Below, one piece after another: positions 1-9,072 of a stretch of DNA of 64,000 nt (position 1 is the first letter of the stretch; every line of letters begins with the position of its first letter). This DNA comes from Paenibacillus sp. Root444D2 (GTDB lineage: Bacteria; Bacillota; Bacilli; Paenibacillales; NBRC-103111), in assembly GCF_001426375.1 (NCBI RefSeq), contig NZ_LMEO01000034.1, positions 542,827 through 606,826 of the forward strand, read 5' to 3'. The notes beneath the pieces were generated by a model. It was not told where the DNA came from. It made no database searches and worked only from the letters and a program-made list of their open reading frames with translations. A program made the position numbers and the translations under genes.

Positions 1-882
1 CATGAAGGTGGAATTTATGGCGAAGATGATTAGTACAACAGCTCCTAGTGTAACAAACCATGAATCGATCACTGTTCTATAAAAAGGTGGAATAGTATGA
101 AACGCATTAATTACAAAAGAAGGATGAACAAACAAATATGACACTAACCCAAATGCGATTGCAAGAACTTTAATTTTGTTACTAAGAGAAGTGAATTTCT
201 GAGCTATATGGCTTCTATATTTTGCGAGTAATGCACCTATAATAAACATTGCGGTGTAGTTGAGTGATGCCACATACTCTGTTCCTGTACTTGCAGGTTT
301 AAACACATTATACAAGATGATCGCCATTACACTTACGATTACACCAAGCGCTATACCCTTCTTCCAATCTAATCTTATTAGTAATAGCATTACTAATGGA
401 AAAATAATTGATATTCTCATCTCATGGACAAGAGACCATATCACAGGATTTAGATTACTCATAAAACTACCTAACATAAGTAAATGACTTTTAATCACTT
501 GGATGTTAATAGGTGCTGACCAGGACAAATTAATCCAAGCAGTCGCTCCATTTATTTTTCCTGTATAAAAGAGCTCCTTGCCCCCAATAGCAATAATAAC
601 CGCGAATAGGTAAGGTAAGTAAATGCGGCATACACGTTTAATAATAAATGAAGAGTAACTTGAGTGCTTATTATTAAAGTATGGGAGAGATAGCACGAAT
701 CCGCTAAGGACAAAGAATAATATCACAGACTCTCCGCCAGAAATAAATAGACGAAGGGGACTGTATTCGAATATTATTTTAGATACTTTATTTGTTGGGA
801 TCACTTGGTACATATGAACAAACACAACAAATAATGCCGCTAGCCCCCGCAGAGAATCTAATTCCTCGTATCGTTTATTCAT
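1..882 (-). CDS. Acyltransferase family 3 membrane protein (partial, runs off left edge)
   Basis: An open frame of 294 codons starts at ATG 882 behind a GTGGAGGAAG ribosome binding site and is still open at base 1, so the 3' end lies outside the window. The N-terminus reads NKRYEELDSLRGLAALFVVF followed by VH, the signature of acyltransferase-3/OafA-type enzymes (SLRGLAAL and the conserved His). Many hydrophobic segments follow, including a GGESVILFFVLSGFVLS stretch and a SLVHEMRISIIFP motif. Family members acylate extracytoplasmic sugars of surface polysaccharides; the eps operon 3 kb away makes a similar role likely here. The acyl donor and acceptor cannot be inferred. Confidence 0.9.
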   Translation of the reverse strand, partial: MNKRYEELDSLRGLAALFVVFVHMYQVIPTNKVSKIIFEYSPLRLFISGGESVILFFVLSGFVLSLPYFNNKHSSYSSFIIKRVCRIYLPYLFAVIIAIGGKELFYTGKINGATAWINLSWSAPINIQVIKSHLLMLGSFMSNLNPVIWSLVHEMRISIIFPLVMLLLIRLDWKKGIALGVIVSVMAIILYNVFKPASTGTEYVASLNYTAMFIIGALLAKYRSHIAQKFTSLSNKIKVLAIAFGLVSYLFVHPSFVINAFHTIPPFYRTVIDSWFVTLGAVVLIIFAINSTFM

Positions 883-1234
883 GTAGCTTCCTCCACATAT
901 TCATTATTAAGAATGTTTTTGTTCTCATTAAAGAATATAACAAATCAAGAGGGCTTACAAGAATGAATTTAAGTCCATGAACTGTCTATAGGTATCCTCA
1001 CCCAGCTATTTGTGCGTAACAAACGTAAACGTAGCTAGCATTAGCGGAAAAGTCACCAGGTTCAGCAGTATCTTTAGGGCTAGAAGGAACAAAACGGAAA
1101 ATACCGGGCTTATTAGTCATGTTTGATGTCTTCCAGGCTTCCGTCTGTGTCATTCTCCTGGAAATAGATGCCGCCCTTGTTATAAGCCTTAAAAAACTGG
1201 AATTGATGGAAATAATTTGGATGAGCTTGTTCAT

Positions 1235-1343
1235 TGACACCGATCGATCGAGGATTTCAGTACACATCCTACGATTACCGCGGCGTGCTGGCTCTATGGA
1301 AAGATTCTTCTCGCATATTAAAATGAAAGCACTCTATCCATAA
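1235..1343 (+). pseudogene. IS3-family transposase (OrfB) fragment
   Basis: One frame encodes DRGFQYTSYDYRGVLAL, which matches the HSDRGxQYTSxxY block of IS3-family OrfB. A second frame a few bases later encodes MERFFSHIKMKALYP, matching the following ESFFSHLKTEALYP block. The linking residues (normally YGITQSMSRKGNCYDNAP) are missing, so a deletion and frameshift separate the two pieces. Only about 110 bp is recognisable. The rest of the 883-1418 gap shows no supported gene; neither of the two short open frames there resembles a protein I know. Confidence 0.65.
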
Positions 1344-1359
1344 CACCGACCGCAGCGAA

Positions 1360-1402
1360 AAATAAGCAAGCTGCCTCTTGTTCAATTTAGGAAGCAGCTT
1401 AC
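1360..1402 (-). terminator. Terminator of the beta-helix gene
   Basis: On the minus strand AAGCTGCTTCC pairs with GAGGCAGCTT across a short loop and is followed by GCTTATTTTTC. It lies 17 bp past the stop codon of the secreted beta-helix gene. Confidence 0.7.
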
Positions 1403-1418
1403 AGCTAGGATTTTATTA

Positions 1419-3572
1419 TTACTGTGCTAATTCTTTATTTTGAATATTAATATCGTTTGCTTTTAACTTTAATTTTGTAACTACGAAAATATTGTTGGAA
1501 ATCGTATAGGCAGGTGCACCTGTTCCTGCGTCAATGGAGTGAATTCCATCTATATTTATATTTGTTTTTATTGTACTATTTTTGAGTGTAAAGGATTTAA
1601 CTTTTGCTGGTATGGTTGAGCCTCCAGGTGGGCCTATTTTAATAAATGGCTTACTTTTTAGTGTAAGATTATTAGCAGTGAAGGTGCTGTTTAGAAATGA
1701 TAACTGTTTTGCTCCTTGTGCATATATTGCAGCTGCGTAACCAATATCTTTTGAAATCGTAAAGTTAGAATTGTTGAAATTGACATCTGGTTCTCCAAAC
1801 AAACTATCTAGTGTGAATATCTTACTTAAAGCATTAAAAGAACATTTATTGAAAGTATATTTGCCTGGTTGATTAAAAACCAACCCTACAGTTTCATTTG
1901 TTGCGGATGAAAAATTGCAATTATTATAAGTTCCAGCCGGGAATGCCGTTCCATTGTAAGCATTAAAATCTTGAACAATTAAGTTATCATATATATTTTT
2001 ATCTGTTCCTTTGCCTGAAAGTGTCGAGAGTTTTGTTAATCCTTTAATTGTGATATTTGAGAGATGAACAGGATTTTGGCCAACATTCAAAGATCTGTAA
2101 GAAGTTGTGTCGGTGTTGGTAATTGTAATATTCTCTACTTTTGATCCGAATGGCTCAGTGTTGTTCAAATTTAAAGTGCTATTAACTAATGTCGCATTTG
2201 TGAATGTGTTACTTGTTGCAGTCAGATCAACTTGCGAGTTACTGAATTTGTTCTGATTTGCAGCTCCTGTTCCACCCATAGTAAAGTCAGCATTATTAAA
2301 AGTATTGTTTGAAATTGTTGTATTGGGGAATGACTTCCATATATAGAACCCCCTTTTACTTTCAAATAAATTATCAGTAATTAAAGCAGTGTCTCCATCA
2401 GCAAAAACGATATCTCCACCTGTATTATTGTAAAAGTGATTATTTTTTATAATAAGATTATTATTGGGATAAAATCCTTGCGCTTCTGAGTCAATTCCGA
2501 ATTGGGGAGCTGTCCCTTTGATATCATGAAATTTACTATTACTAATTTCGATTCCATCTACTCCGACAATTGAAATTCCTTGCCTTCTATTGAATGCTGA
2601 TTCTGAGTTTTTTATTATTACGTTTCTAGATACATCATTAGTAAAAAATTTAACGAAAAAATGATTAAGATCATTAGAACTAAAAACAGGGTAAAAAGTA
2701 TCAACGCCTACTGGGATTGGAACTAGGTCAAGTCCAAATCTGACTTGTTTAACTGAAGACATATATTTACCGTTACTATAATAATAAACATCATATTTAT
2801 TACTAGTAACACCTAGTGGTTGCTCAAAAGTAAAGTATTTTCGTCCTTTTAATCTTGGGTTTGTAAAGTCTAGTGCTATCTTACTTCTTACTTTTGATGT
2901 GGACTTAATAAAGTTGCCGTTATTATCGATATCTCCATAAACGTAGCTTTTACCATCGAAGTTAGCTATTCCATAGTTAGAGCCACTAATTGTAATGCCA
3001 TCTCCAGTGAAATCGACTGTTTTAACGCCATCTATCGTTAAATTGTAGGCACCCTCTGAGATTATTCCAACACCGAATTCATGGGTTCCATAGCTACTAG
3101 ATTGGTCTTTTCCACTGAAATTATGTGATTGTTTATCACCCTGATAAGTTCCACCTTTTAGAGTTACGTTATTTGCTCCATATCCAATGTAAATTGTATG
3201 ATAACCCTCAAACCCATTCGTTTCCTTTTGAATAATCGTTGCTTCATCAAGTAAGAATGTCATATTGCTTACCATGTTTATTTGCGCTTGAGGATCATTT
3301 GGTTTATTTCCTTTACTAATTAAATATTTGCCAGTCGGCACTTTAAAGATTCGATATCCTTGACTATGAGCCCATTGCAATGCTTTGTTTATTCCATTTG
3401 TCGTTTCAATTGGATGTGTTCCGTCACTATAGATATTCCAGCGGGAAAGTTCTAAGTTGTAAGTTGTGGGCACTGCTGTTTGTGTTGTTTCTTCTAAGGG
3501 AGCGGCACCAACATGTAAAGATTGAAAAGAAAGTATGAAAAAAATTAGTATTCCGAATGCTTTCGTAGTCAT
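1419..3572 (-). CDS. Secreted right-handed beta-helix repeat protein
   Basis: A 717-residue protein with an N-terminal signal peptide (hydrophobic segment about residues 5-20, likely cleaved after HVGAA). Residues ~40-90 resemble the capping region of pectate-lyase-fold proteins (a THPIETTNGINKALQWA stretch, then FKVPTGKYLI). The rest is rich in regularly spaced N-x-[FIL] and NNxF turns typical of right-handed parallel beta-helices (for example NNLIIKNNHFYNNTGGDIVF). Such folds act as polysaccharide lyases, hydrolases, epimerases or structural adhesins. I see no catalytic set that picks one. It starts at ATG 3572 behind AAGGATGG and is divergent from the eps operon, sharing the SinR-box region. 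A role in modifying or binding the exopolysaccharide is inferred from position only. Confidence 0.85.
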   Translation of the reverse strand: MTTKAFGILIFFILSFQSLHVGAAPLEETTQTAVPTTYNLELSRWNIYSDGTHPIETTNGINKALQWAHSQGYRIFKVPTGKYLISKGNKPNDPQAQINMVSNMTFLLDEATIIQKETNGFEGYHTIYIGYGANNVTLKGGTYQGDKQSHNFSGKDQSSSYGTHEFGVGIISEGAYNLTIDGVKTVDFTGDGITISGSNYGIANFDGKSYVYGDIDNNGNFIKSTSKVRSKIALDFTNPRLKGRKYFTFEQPLGVTSNKYDVYYYSNGKYMSSVKQVRFGLDLVPIPVGVDTFYPVFSSNDLNHFFVKFFTNDVSRNVIIKNSESAFNRRQGISIVGVDGIEISNSKFHDIKGTAPQFGIDSEAQGFYPNNNLIIKNNHFYNNTGGDIVFADGDTALITDNLFESKRGFYIWKSFPNTTISNNTFNNADFTMGGTGAANQNKFSNSQVDLTATSNTFTNATLVNSTLNLNNTEPFGSKVENITITNTDTTSYRSLNVGQNPVHLSNITIKGLTKLSTLSGKGTDKNIYDNLIVQDFNAYNGTAFPAGTYNNCNFSSATNETVGLVFNQPGKYTFNKCSFNALSKIFTLDSLFGEPDVNFNNSNFTISKDIGYAAAIYAQGAKQLSFLNSTFTANNLTLKSKPFIKIGPPGGSTIPAKVKSFTLKNSTIKTNINIDGIHSIDAGTGAPAYTISNNIFVVTKLKLKANDINIQNKELAQ

Positions 3573-3713
3573 TTTCTTACCATCCTTATGGAGTTATTTA
3601 TATTCATGTAACATTGTACACTAAAAATAGGGAAATATATCGAAAGAAGTCATAAAATGGATTAAAAAGATTGTTGATATTTTATTTCTTGAGGTTAGGA
3701 ATATTAATTAGTG

Positions 3714-3742
3714 TTGACATGTTCTTTATAAAGAACTACAAT
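3714..3742 (+). promoter_or_regulatory. Sigma-A-type promoter of the eps operon with operator in the spacer
   Basis: TTGACA (3714-3719), a 17-bp spacer and TACAAT (3737-3742) form a near-consensus promoter. The spacer is one T plus the perfect 16-bp palindrome GTTCTTTATAAAGAAC, so a bound repressor would directly block RNA polymerase. It is the best promoter visible upstream of the EpsC-like gene, about 350 bp from its start. Confidence 0.7.
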
Positions 3743-3876
3743 TAAATTAGCCATTTGGGACCATAAAGTAGTATTTTTTTTACTCAAATTGTTCTTTATA
3801 AAGAATTATTATGTAAATAACGTTCTTTATAATAGGATTATCGCCAACCTTTACCGCTTCGTTCTTTATGAAGAAC
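3721..3876. promoter_or_regulatory. Cluster of four SinR-type operators
   Basis: GTTCTTTATAAAGAAC (3721-3736), GTTCTTTATAAAGAAT (3791-3806), GTTCTTTATAATAGGA (3822-3837) and GTTCTTTATGAAGAAC (3861-3876). All start with GTTCTTT, matching the GTTCTYT half-site known for B. subtilis SinR, and three are near-perfect inverted repeats. They lie between the divergent beta-helix gene and the eps operon. Two SinR homologues are encoded 13 kb downstream. Binding is inferred. Confidence 0.75.
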
Positions 3877-3895
3877 AATAAATGGGTTCCAAAAT

Positions 3896-4040
3896 TAGCT
3901 CCGGTGATGCCTCCTTATCGTTATCAATGGAAGCACTCGACCATGCTGTGGGTTGAATCGACCTTAGACGCAAGTCGTCAAAAGTGTGGTGCGAGGAAGG
4001 GTTAGATGCCCTAGATTGTATTAAAGGATTTAATTATATG
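3896..4040 (+). ncRNA. Structured leader, candidate EAR (epsC) RNA element
   Basis: The leader between the operators and the EpsC-like gene has no ORF but several local pairings: CGAC/GTCG (3959-3962 with 3974-3977), GGG/CCC around TTAGATG (3999-4011), and CTCGAC/GTGCGAG-type longer pairing around them. In Bacillales an RNA element called EAR or epsC RNA, which promotes processive antitermination through long eps operons, lies just upstream of epsC; here the epsC homologue is the first gene. I could not check the sequence against the Rfam model, so the assignment rests on position and apparent structure. Confidence 0.4.
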
Positions 4041-4093
4041 GTCTTTCTCCAAAGGCCTTATACTTAAGAACTTTAGTGAGAGGGTGGATTTAT

Positions 4094-5923
4094 TTGTCAT
4101 ACCGACAAAGGTTATCTCTATTAGTCTTCATAGACTCATTCATTGTATTAACGTCCATTTTTTTTAGCCGATTTTTATTGAGCGCAGATCTAAATGTCAT
4201 AACGCTGCCTTTGGTCGTTAGTTCAATTTCGTTGCTCCTTAGCCATCATGTGTTTTCATTTGTGTATAAGCTTTATAAGAAAGCCTGGGAACATGCGAGC
4301 ATCGGGGAATTGTTATTTATTGTAAAAGCGATTACGTTTTCTATTGTTACTGTGGCGTTCATCCAACAAATCATTGTACAGGATATTTACTTCCGTTTAC
4401 TCGCAGTTACATGGATGCTCCATATCATGCTGATAGGCGGATCACGTTTCTGTTGGCGACTCCTTCGGAATCGTTATATCAATAAACAAGTGAATAAAAA
4501 ACGTACTTTAATCGTTGGTGCCGGTTCGGCAGGGATGATGGTTGCCAGACAATTGATTAAAAATAATGACGCGGATCTAGAACCTATTGCATTTATTGAT
4601 GATAACGCAAGAATGCATAACCTGGATATTCTGGGGATACCCGTTGTTGGTGGCGTTAATCGCATAGAGATGACGGTAAAAGAGCTGCAAATCGACAATA
4701 TTATTATTGCAATTCCTTCTCTAGGTAAAAAGGACCTCAACTTCATATTCCAAGAATGTGCGAAAACGACAGCCAAAACCCAAACATTGCCTAAGTTAGA
4801 GGATCTAGTAACGGGTAAGCTTTCAGTTAATCAATTCTTGGATGTTCAGGTGGAAGATTTATTAGGTCGCGAACCGATAGAGCTCGATATTGAAAGTATT
4901 TCCGAATTTATCACGGGCAAAGTAGTACTGGTAACAGGTGCTGGAGGCTCGATCGGTTCGGAAATTTGTCGACAAGTCACGAAGTTTCATCCTCAGAAGC
5001 TGATTCTCTTAGGACATGGAGAGAACAGCATTTATTCGATCGAAATGGAATTAAAGGACATTTGTGTACATACAGAGATTGAATTCATAACGGAAATTGC
5101 CGATATTCAGGATTCCTGGAAAATGATGTCGATCATGAATAGACATCGGCCTGATGTCGTCTATCATGCAGCTGCCCATAAACATGTACCGCTCATGGAG
5201 CGAAATCCGGAAGAAGCGTTAAAGAACAATGTCATCGGTACGATGAACGTTGCCAAAGCGGCCAGTAAGTTCGAAGTGGGTACATTCGTCATGATATCAA
5301 CGGATAAAGCGGTGAACCCAACCAGCGTCATGGGGGCTACCAAAAGAATGGCTGAGATGATTATTCAGGATATGGATAAAAACAGCAATACCAAATTCGT
5401 TGCCGTTCGGTTCGGTAATGTACTAGGAAGCAGGGGCAGTGTCATTCCCAGGTTTAAGCATCAGATTGAAAAAGGTGGACCGGTTTCAGTCACTCACCCC
5501 GACATGATTCGCTACTTTATGACGATTCCCGAAGCATCTAGATTGGTCATCCAAGCCGGAGCATTAGCCAAAGGCGGAGAAATCTTTATCCTAGACATGG
5601 GAGAGCCTGTGAAAATCGTAGATCTGGCGAAAAACCTCATTAAGCTGTCCGGCAACTCGCTCGAAGAAATCGGCATTGAATTTACCGGAATGAGACCGGG
5701 TGAGAAGCTTTATGAAGAGCTGCTGAAAGCCGACGAAATCGACGAACAGCAAGTATATCCCAAAATTTATATCGGTAAAACGGCGGATCTTTACGTGGAA
5801 GAAATCAAAGAGATGATTTCCGTTTACGCCTCTCTTGATAAAGAAAGTTTAAGGGAATATCTTGTGAATTTAGGAAACAGTAATATCATTGCGTTGCCGA
5901 AGAAACTAGTCTCAATTGGCTAA
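4094..5923 (+). CDS. epsC: EpsC/CapD-type nucleotide-sugar 4,6-dehydratase, membrane-bound
   Basis: About 609 residues. Four N-terminal transmembrane helices (~8-120) are followed by a first nucleotide-binding domain (LIVGAGSAGMMVARQL) and a C-terminal SDR domain with VLVTGAGGSIGSEICRQ. The catalytic region reads STDKAVNPTSVMGATKR, in which Met replaces the usual Tyr of YxxxK, as in PglF/FlaA1/CapD dehydratases. These convert UDP-GlcNAc to the 4-keto-6-deoxy sugar. TTG 4094 is preferred because GAGGGTGG lies 6 bases upstream; a GTG at 4076 is also in frame but has no ribosome binding site. First gene of the operon. It probably supplies the DegT aminotransferase at 14.5 kb. Confidence 0.92.
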   Translation: MSYRQRLSLLVFIDSFIVLTSIFFSRFLLSADLNVITLPLVVSSISLLLSHHVFSFVYKLYKKAWEHASIGELLFIVKAITFSIVTVAFIQQIIVQDIYFRLLAVTWMLHIMLIGGSRFCWRLLRNRYINKQVNKKRTLIVGAGSAGMMVARQLIKNNDADLEPIAFIDDNARMHNLDILGIPVVGGVNRIEMTVKELQIDNIIIAIPSLGKKDLNFIFQECAKTTAKTQTLPKLEDLVTGKLSVNQFLDVQVEDLLGREPIELDIESISEFITGKVVLVTGAGGSIGSEICRQVTKFHPQKLILLGHGENSIYSIEMELKDICVHTEIEFITEIADIQDSWKMMSIMNRHRPDVVYHAAAHKHVPLMERNPEEALKNNVIGTMNVAKAASKFEVGTFVMISTDKAVNPTSVMGATKRMAEMIIQDMDKNSNTKFVAVRFGNVLGSRGSVIPRFKHQIEKGGPVSVTHPDMIRYFMTIPEASRLVIQAGALAKGGEIFILDMGEPVKIVDLAKNLIKLSGNSLEEIGIEFTGMRPGEKLYEELLKADEIDEQQVYPKIYIGKTADLYVEEIKEMISVYASLDKESLREYLVNLGNSNIIALPKKLVSIG

Positions 5924-5938
5924 AAGGAGAAGACATCC

Positions 5939-6814
5939 ATGAAAGTAAGAAAAGCTATTATTCCGGCCGCTGGTCTGGGAACAAGATTCCTACCTGCAAC
6001 CAAGGCAATGCCCAAAGAAATGCTGCCCATTGTTGATAAACCAACTATTCAATATATCGTCGAAGAAGCAATTGAGTCGGGTATTGAAGATATTATTATC
6101 GTGACAGGAAAAGGGAAAAGGGCTATTGAGGATCATTTCGATAATTCCTTTGAACTTGAGCAAAATTTATTGGAAAAGCAAAAGTTTGACCTATTAACTG
6201 AAGTCCAGAAGTCTTCTAAAGTAGAAATTCATTATATTCGCCAGAAGGAACCAAATGGTCTGGGACATGCCATTTGGTGTGCACGTAAGTTCATTGGGGA
6301 GGAACCCTTCGCAGTGCTGTTAGGTGATGATATTGTTCGGGCGGATACGCCTTGTCTGAAGCAGATGATAGATCAATATGAATCTCGCTATGCTTCCATC
6401 ATTGGTGTGAAGCACGTGTCCGATGAAGAAGTGTCTAGGTATGGAATTGTTGACGGTAATGAAATTGAGAAAAGTTTATATAGCATCAATCATCTAGTGG
6501 AAAAGCCTAGGAAAGAGGAAGCGCCGTCGAATCTTGCGATTATGGGCCGCTATATCCTGACACCAAGGATTTTCGACATTCTCAATAATCAAAAGCCGGG
6601 AGCCGGTGGTGAAATTCAACTTACCGATGCCATTGCAGAATTGAATCGACTTGAGTCGGTATATGCTTATGAATTTGAAGGCACGCGATTCGATGTGGGC
6701 GATAAGTTAGGTTTCATACAAACAACAATTGATTACGCGCTGCAGCGTGAGGAGTTAAGATACGAATTACTCAAATACCTTTCTTCCACCTTGGAGAGAG
6801 AATTAATTAAGTAG
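5939..6814 (+). CDS. galU: UTP-glucose-1-phosphate uridylyltransferase
   Basis: 291 residues, the usual length. The N-terminus carries the pyrophosphorylase signature AAGLGTRFLPATKAMPKEML, with GxGTRxxP..K; a LGDDIV motif follows near residue 130 and VEKP near residue 190. It makes UDP-glucose from UTP and glucose-1-P, feeding GalE (11.1 kb) and the glycosyltransferases of this operon. Start ATG 5939 follows AAAAGGAGAAG, 15 bp after epsC. Confidence 0.95.
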   Translation: MKVRKAIIPAAGLGTRFLPATKAMPKEMLPIVDKPTIQYIVEEAIESGIEDIIIVTGKGKRAIEDHFDNSFELEQNLLEKQKFDLLTEVQKSSKVEIHYIRQKEPNGLGHAIWCARKFIGEEPFAVLLGDDIVRADTPCLKQMIDQYESRYASIIGVKHVSDEEVSRYGIVDGNEIEKSLYSINHLVEKPRKEEAPSNLAIMGRYILTPRIFDILNNQKPGAGGEIQLTDAIAELNRLESVYAYEFEGTRFDVGDKLGFIQTTIDYALQREELRYELLKYLSSTLERELIK

Positions 6815-6817
6815 GGG

Positions 6818-7978
6818 ATGCAGATGCCTAAGAAAGTGCTGTTATGTGCCACGGTTGATTATCACTTTAAAGCTTTTCATGTGCCATATATGAAATGGTT
6901 TAAAGAGCAGGGTTGGGAGGTCCATGTTGCCGCTAACGGGAATATGGACCTTCCTTATGTCGACGAGAAGTTTAACGTTCCGATCCAAAGGTCGCCTTTT
7001 AATCGAACCAACATAAAGGCATATGCGGAACTAAAGTCAATTATTGACGAAAATAAATATGATATCATACACTGCCATACCCCGATGGGGGGCGTACTGG
7101 CTCGTATAGCAGCAAGAAATGTACGGAGAAACGTGACTAAGGTCATATACACCGCTCATGGTTTTCATTTTTACCAAGGAGCACCCGTGCTTAATTGGTT
7201 GGTGTACTATCCCCTTGAGAAATTTCTTTCTTATTTTACGGATTGCTTGATTACCATTAATGAGGAAGACTACCAGCTAGCCGTATATCGACGATTTAGA
7301 GCAAGTCGAATTGAGTATGTGCATGGCGTAGGCGTGGATACAGAACGCTTCAGACCTATCCAAGAATCGCAAAAGCGTGAATTGAAACAAACAATCGGTT
7401 ATCAAGCGGACGATATTCTCCTGTTCTATGCGGCTGAATTTAATCAGAACAAGAATCAACAATTGCTCTTACAAGCTCTAGCTTCGGTCAAAGACGACGT
7501 TCCTAATGCCAAGCTCCTACTTGCTGGTGAGGGCCTTCTGAAAGAACAATGTCAAGAGCTAGCCAAGGAGATCGGTATTGCGGATCGGGTTGATTTCCTG
7601 GGCTTTCGTAATGACATTGATCGCTTATTGCCGATGTGTGATATTGCCGTTGCATCCAGTCTTCGTGAGGGGTTGCCTGTGAATATCATGGAAGCTATGG
7701 CGTGTGGACTTCCCATTATTGCTAGTGAGAACAGAGGTCATAGAGAACTGGTTCAGAATGACCATAATGGTTGGCTTACAGCGCCTAATGATCAAGCTGC
7801 AATGGCAGAGAAGATCAAGCTGTTAGCTCAAAATAAGGAATTAAGGGTGAAGATGGGCATGTTGGGCAGAGAAATGGTTGAAAGAAAATACGCCACCCAG
7901 CAGGTATTAAATGAGAAGAGTACGATATATTCTCTATATATGGGCGAAAAGGTGGAGGGCATGTGGGCGATCCAATAA
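6818..7978 (+). CDS. Family 4 glycosyltransferase, EpsD-like
   Basis: 386 residues with the GT-B fold of GT4 enzymes: an N-terminal domain opening VLLCATVDYHFKAFHVPYMK, a central TAHGFHFYQG segment, and the donor-binding motif EGLPVNIMEAMACGLPIIAS near residue 290 (E-x7-E). The start pattern and YTAHGFHF block resemble B. subtilis EpsD. It would add one sugar to the lipid-linked exopolysaccharide unit on the cytoplasmic face. It starts 3 bp after galU and overlaps the next gene by 16 bp, indicating one transcript. Sugar specificity is unknown. Confidence 0.9.
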   Translation: MQMPKKVLLCATVDYHFKAFHVPYMKWFKEQGWEVHVAANGNMDLPYVDEKFNVPIQRSPFNRTNIKAYAELKSIIDENKYDIIHCHTPMGGVLARIAARNVRRNVTKVIYTAHGFHFYQGAPVLNWLVYYPLEKFLSYFTDCLITINEEDYQLAVYRRFRASRIEYVHGVGVDTERFRPIQESQKRELKQTIGYQADDILLFYAAEFNQNKNQQLLLQALASVKDDVPNAKLLLAGEGLLKEQCQELAKEIGIADRVDFLGFRNDIDRLLPMCDIAVASSLREGLPVNIMEAMACGLPIIASENRGHRELVQNDHNGWLTAPNDQAAMAEKIKLLAQNKELRVKMGMLGREMVERKYATQQVLNEKSTIYSLYMGEKVEGMWAIQ

Positions 7979-9072
7979 GAATTCTACACGTTGTAGTCAA
8001 CATGAATCGAGGTGGAGCGGAAACACTCCTCATGAATTTATATCGCAATATGGATCGTTCCAAGGTTCAATTCGACTTTCTAACCAGTAAAGCGGGAGCT
8101 TATGATGCCGAGATTATGGAGATGGGTGGAACCATTCACAGAATTCCCTATATATCGGAAATTGGTCATACCAAATATATTCAAGCTTTGGATCAATTTT
8201 TTATTACATATCCCAATTATAAAATTGTGCACGCCCATATGGACAAAATGAGTGGATTCGTATTGCGTTCCGCTAAAAAAGCGGGAGCACCTATACGGAT
8301 TGCGCACAGTCATAACACGAGCAGTGAGGGCGGTATTGCCGCCAAAATATATAAGTGGGTTGCCGGAACTTTTATAACGTCCTGTGCAACTCATTTTTTG
8401 GCATGTTCGAATAAAGCAGGTCAATGGTTATTTGCAAACAAGGGAAATAAAGTTGTGATTTTGAAGAATGGGATTGAGAGTGATAAATTTGCATTCTCAC
8501 CTGAGGCCAGGGAGCAAGTGAGGAGGGAGCTGAAGCTTCCTTCAGCGTGCTATGTTGTCGGGCATGTGGGGAGATTCGCTCATCAGAAGAATCATTCCTT
8601 CCTCATTGATATTTTTGCGCAATTAAACCGTGAACAGCCGGATACGCTGCTTGTTTTGGCAGGGGATGGACCGCTGCGTCCAGAGATTGAGAAGAAAGTG
8701 AATGCTTTGCAGCTGCAAAATAAGGTGAAGTTTCTTGGCGTAAGAAGTGACATTACGAGACTGCTTCAAGCTTTTGATATGTTCGTATTTCCATCCTTAC
8801 ATGAAGGACTGCCCGTTACGCTAATAGAGGCGCAGGGCGCTGGATTACCTTGTCTCATTTCGGATGAAATTACCCAAGAAGTGGATATGGGCATCCATTT
8901 GGTAGAGCGGTTATCGTTGAGTGACAAATTGCTTTGGGTAGATCGAATGAAGAGTGTAATTGTAAGGAATTTGCCGAGGCAGATCCCCGCTTTATCCTTA
9001 TCGAACAAGGGTTACGATATTAAGAACACAGCGGCGTGGACAGAGGGTTTTTATTTAGGTATATCGAGGTGA
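7963..9072 (+). CDS. Family 4 glycosyltransferase, EpsF-like
   Basis: 369 residues, GT-B fold. The N-terminus (ILHVVVNMNRGGAETLLMNL) is the typical glycine-rich loop of EpsF-type GT4 enzymes. VGHVGRFAHQKNH begins the C-terminal domain and HEGLPVTLIEAQGAGLPCL is the E-x7-E donor site. GTG 7963 lies inside the 3' end of the preceding gene, so translation is probably coupled. Expected to extend the repeat unit; donor and linkage are unknown. Confidence 0.9.
   Translation: MGDPIRILHVVVNMNRGGAETLLMNLYRNMDRSKVQFDFLTSKAGAYDAEIMEMGGTIHRIPYISEIGHTKYIQALDQFFITYPNYKIVHAHMDKMSGFVLRSAKKAGAPIRIAHSHNTSSEGGIAAKIYKWVAGTFITSCATHFLACSNKAGQWLFANKGNKVVILKNGIESDKFAFSPEAREQVRRELKLPSACYVVGHVGRFAHQKNHSFLIDIFAQLNREQPDTLLVLAGDGPLRPEIEKKVNALQLQNKVKFLGVRSDITRLLQAFDMFVFPSLHEGLPVTLIEAQGAGLPCLISDEITQEVDMGIHLVERLSLSDKLLWVDRMKSVIVRNLPRQIPALSLSNKGYDIKNTAAWTEGFYLGISR

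Noticed and set aside
998..1267. 89-residue minus-strand ORF in the IS remnant region
   Set aside because: No ribosome binding site, no recognisable family, and it overlaps the transposase fragment on the other strand.
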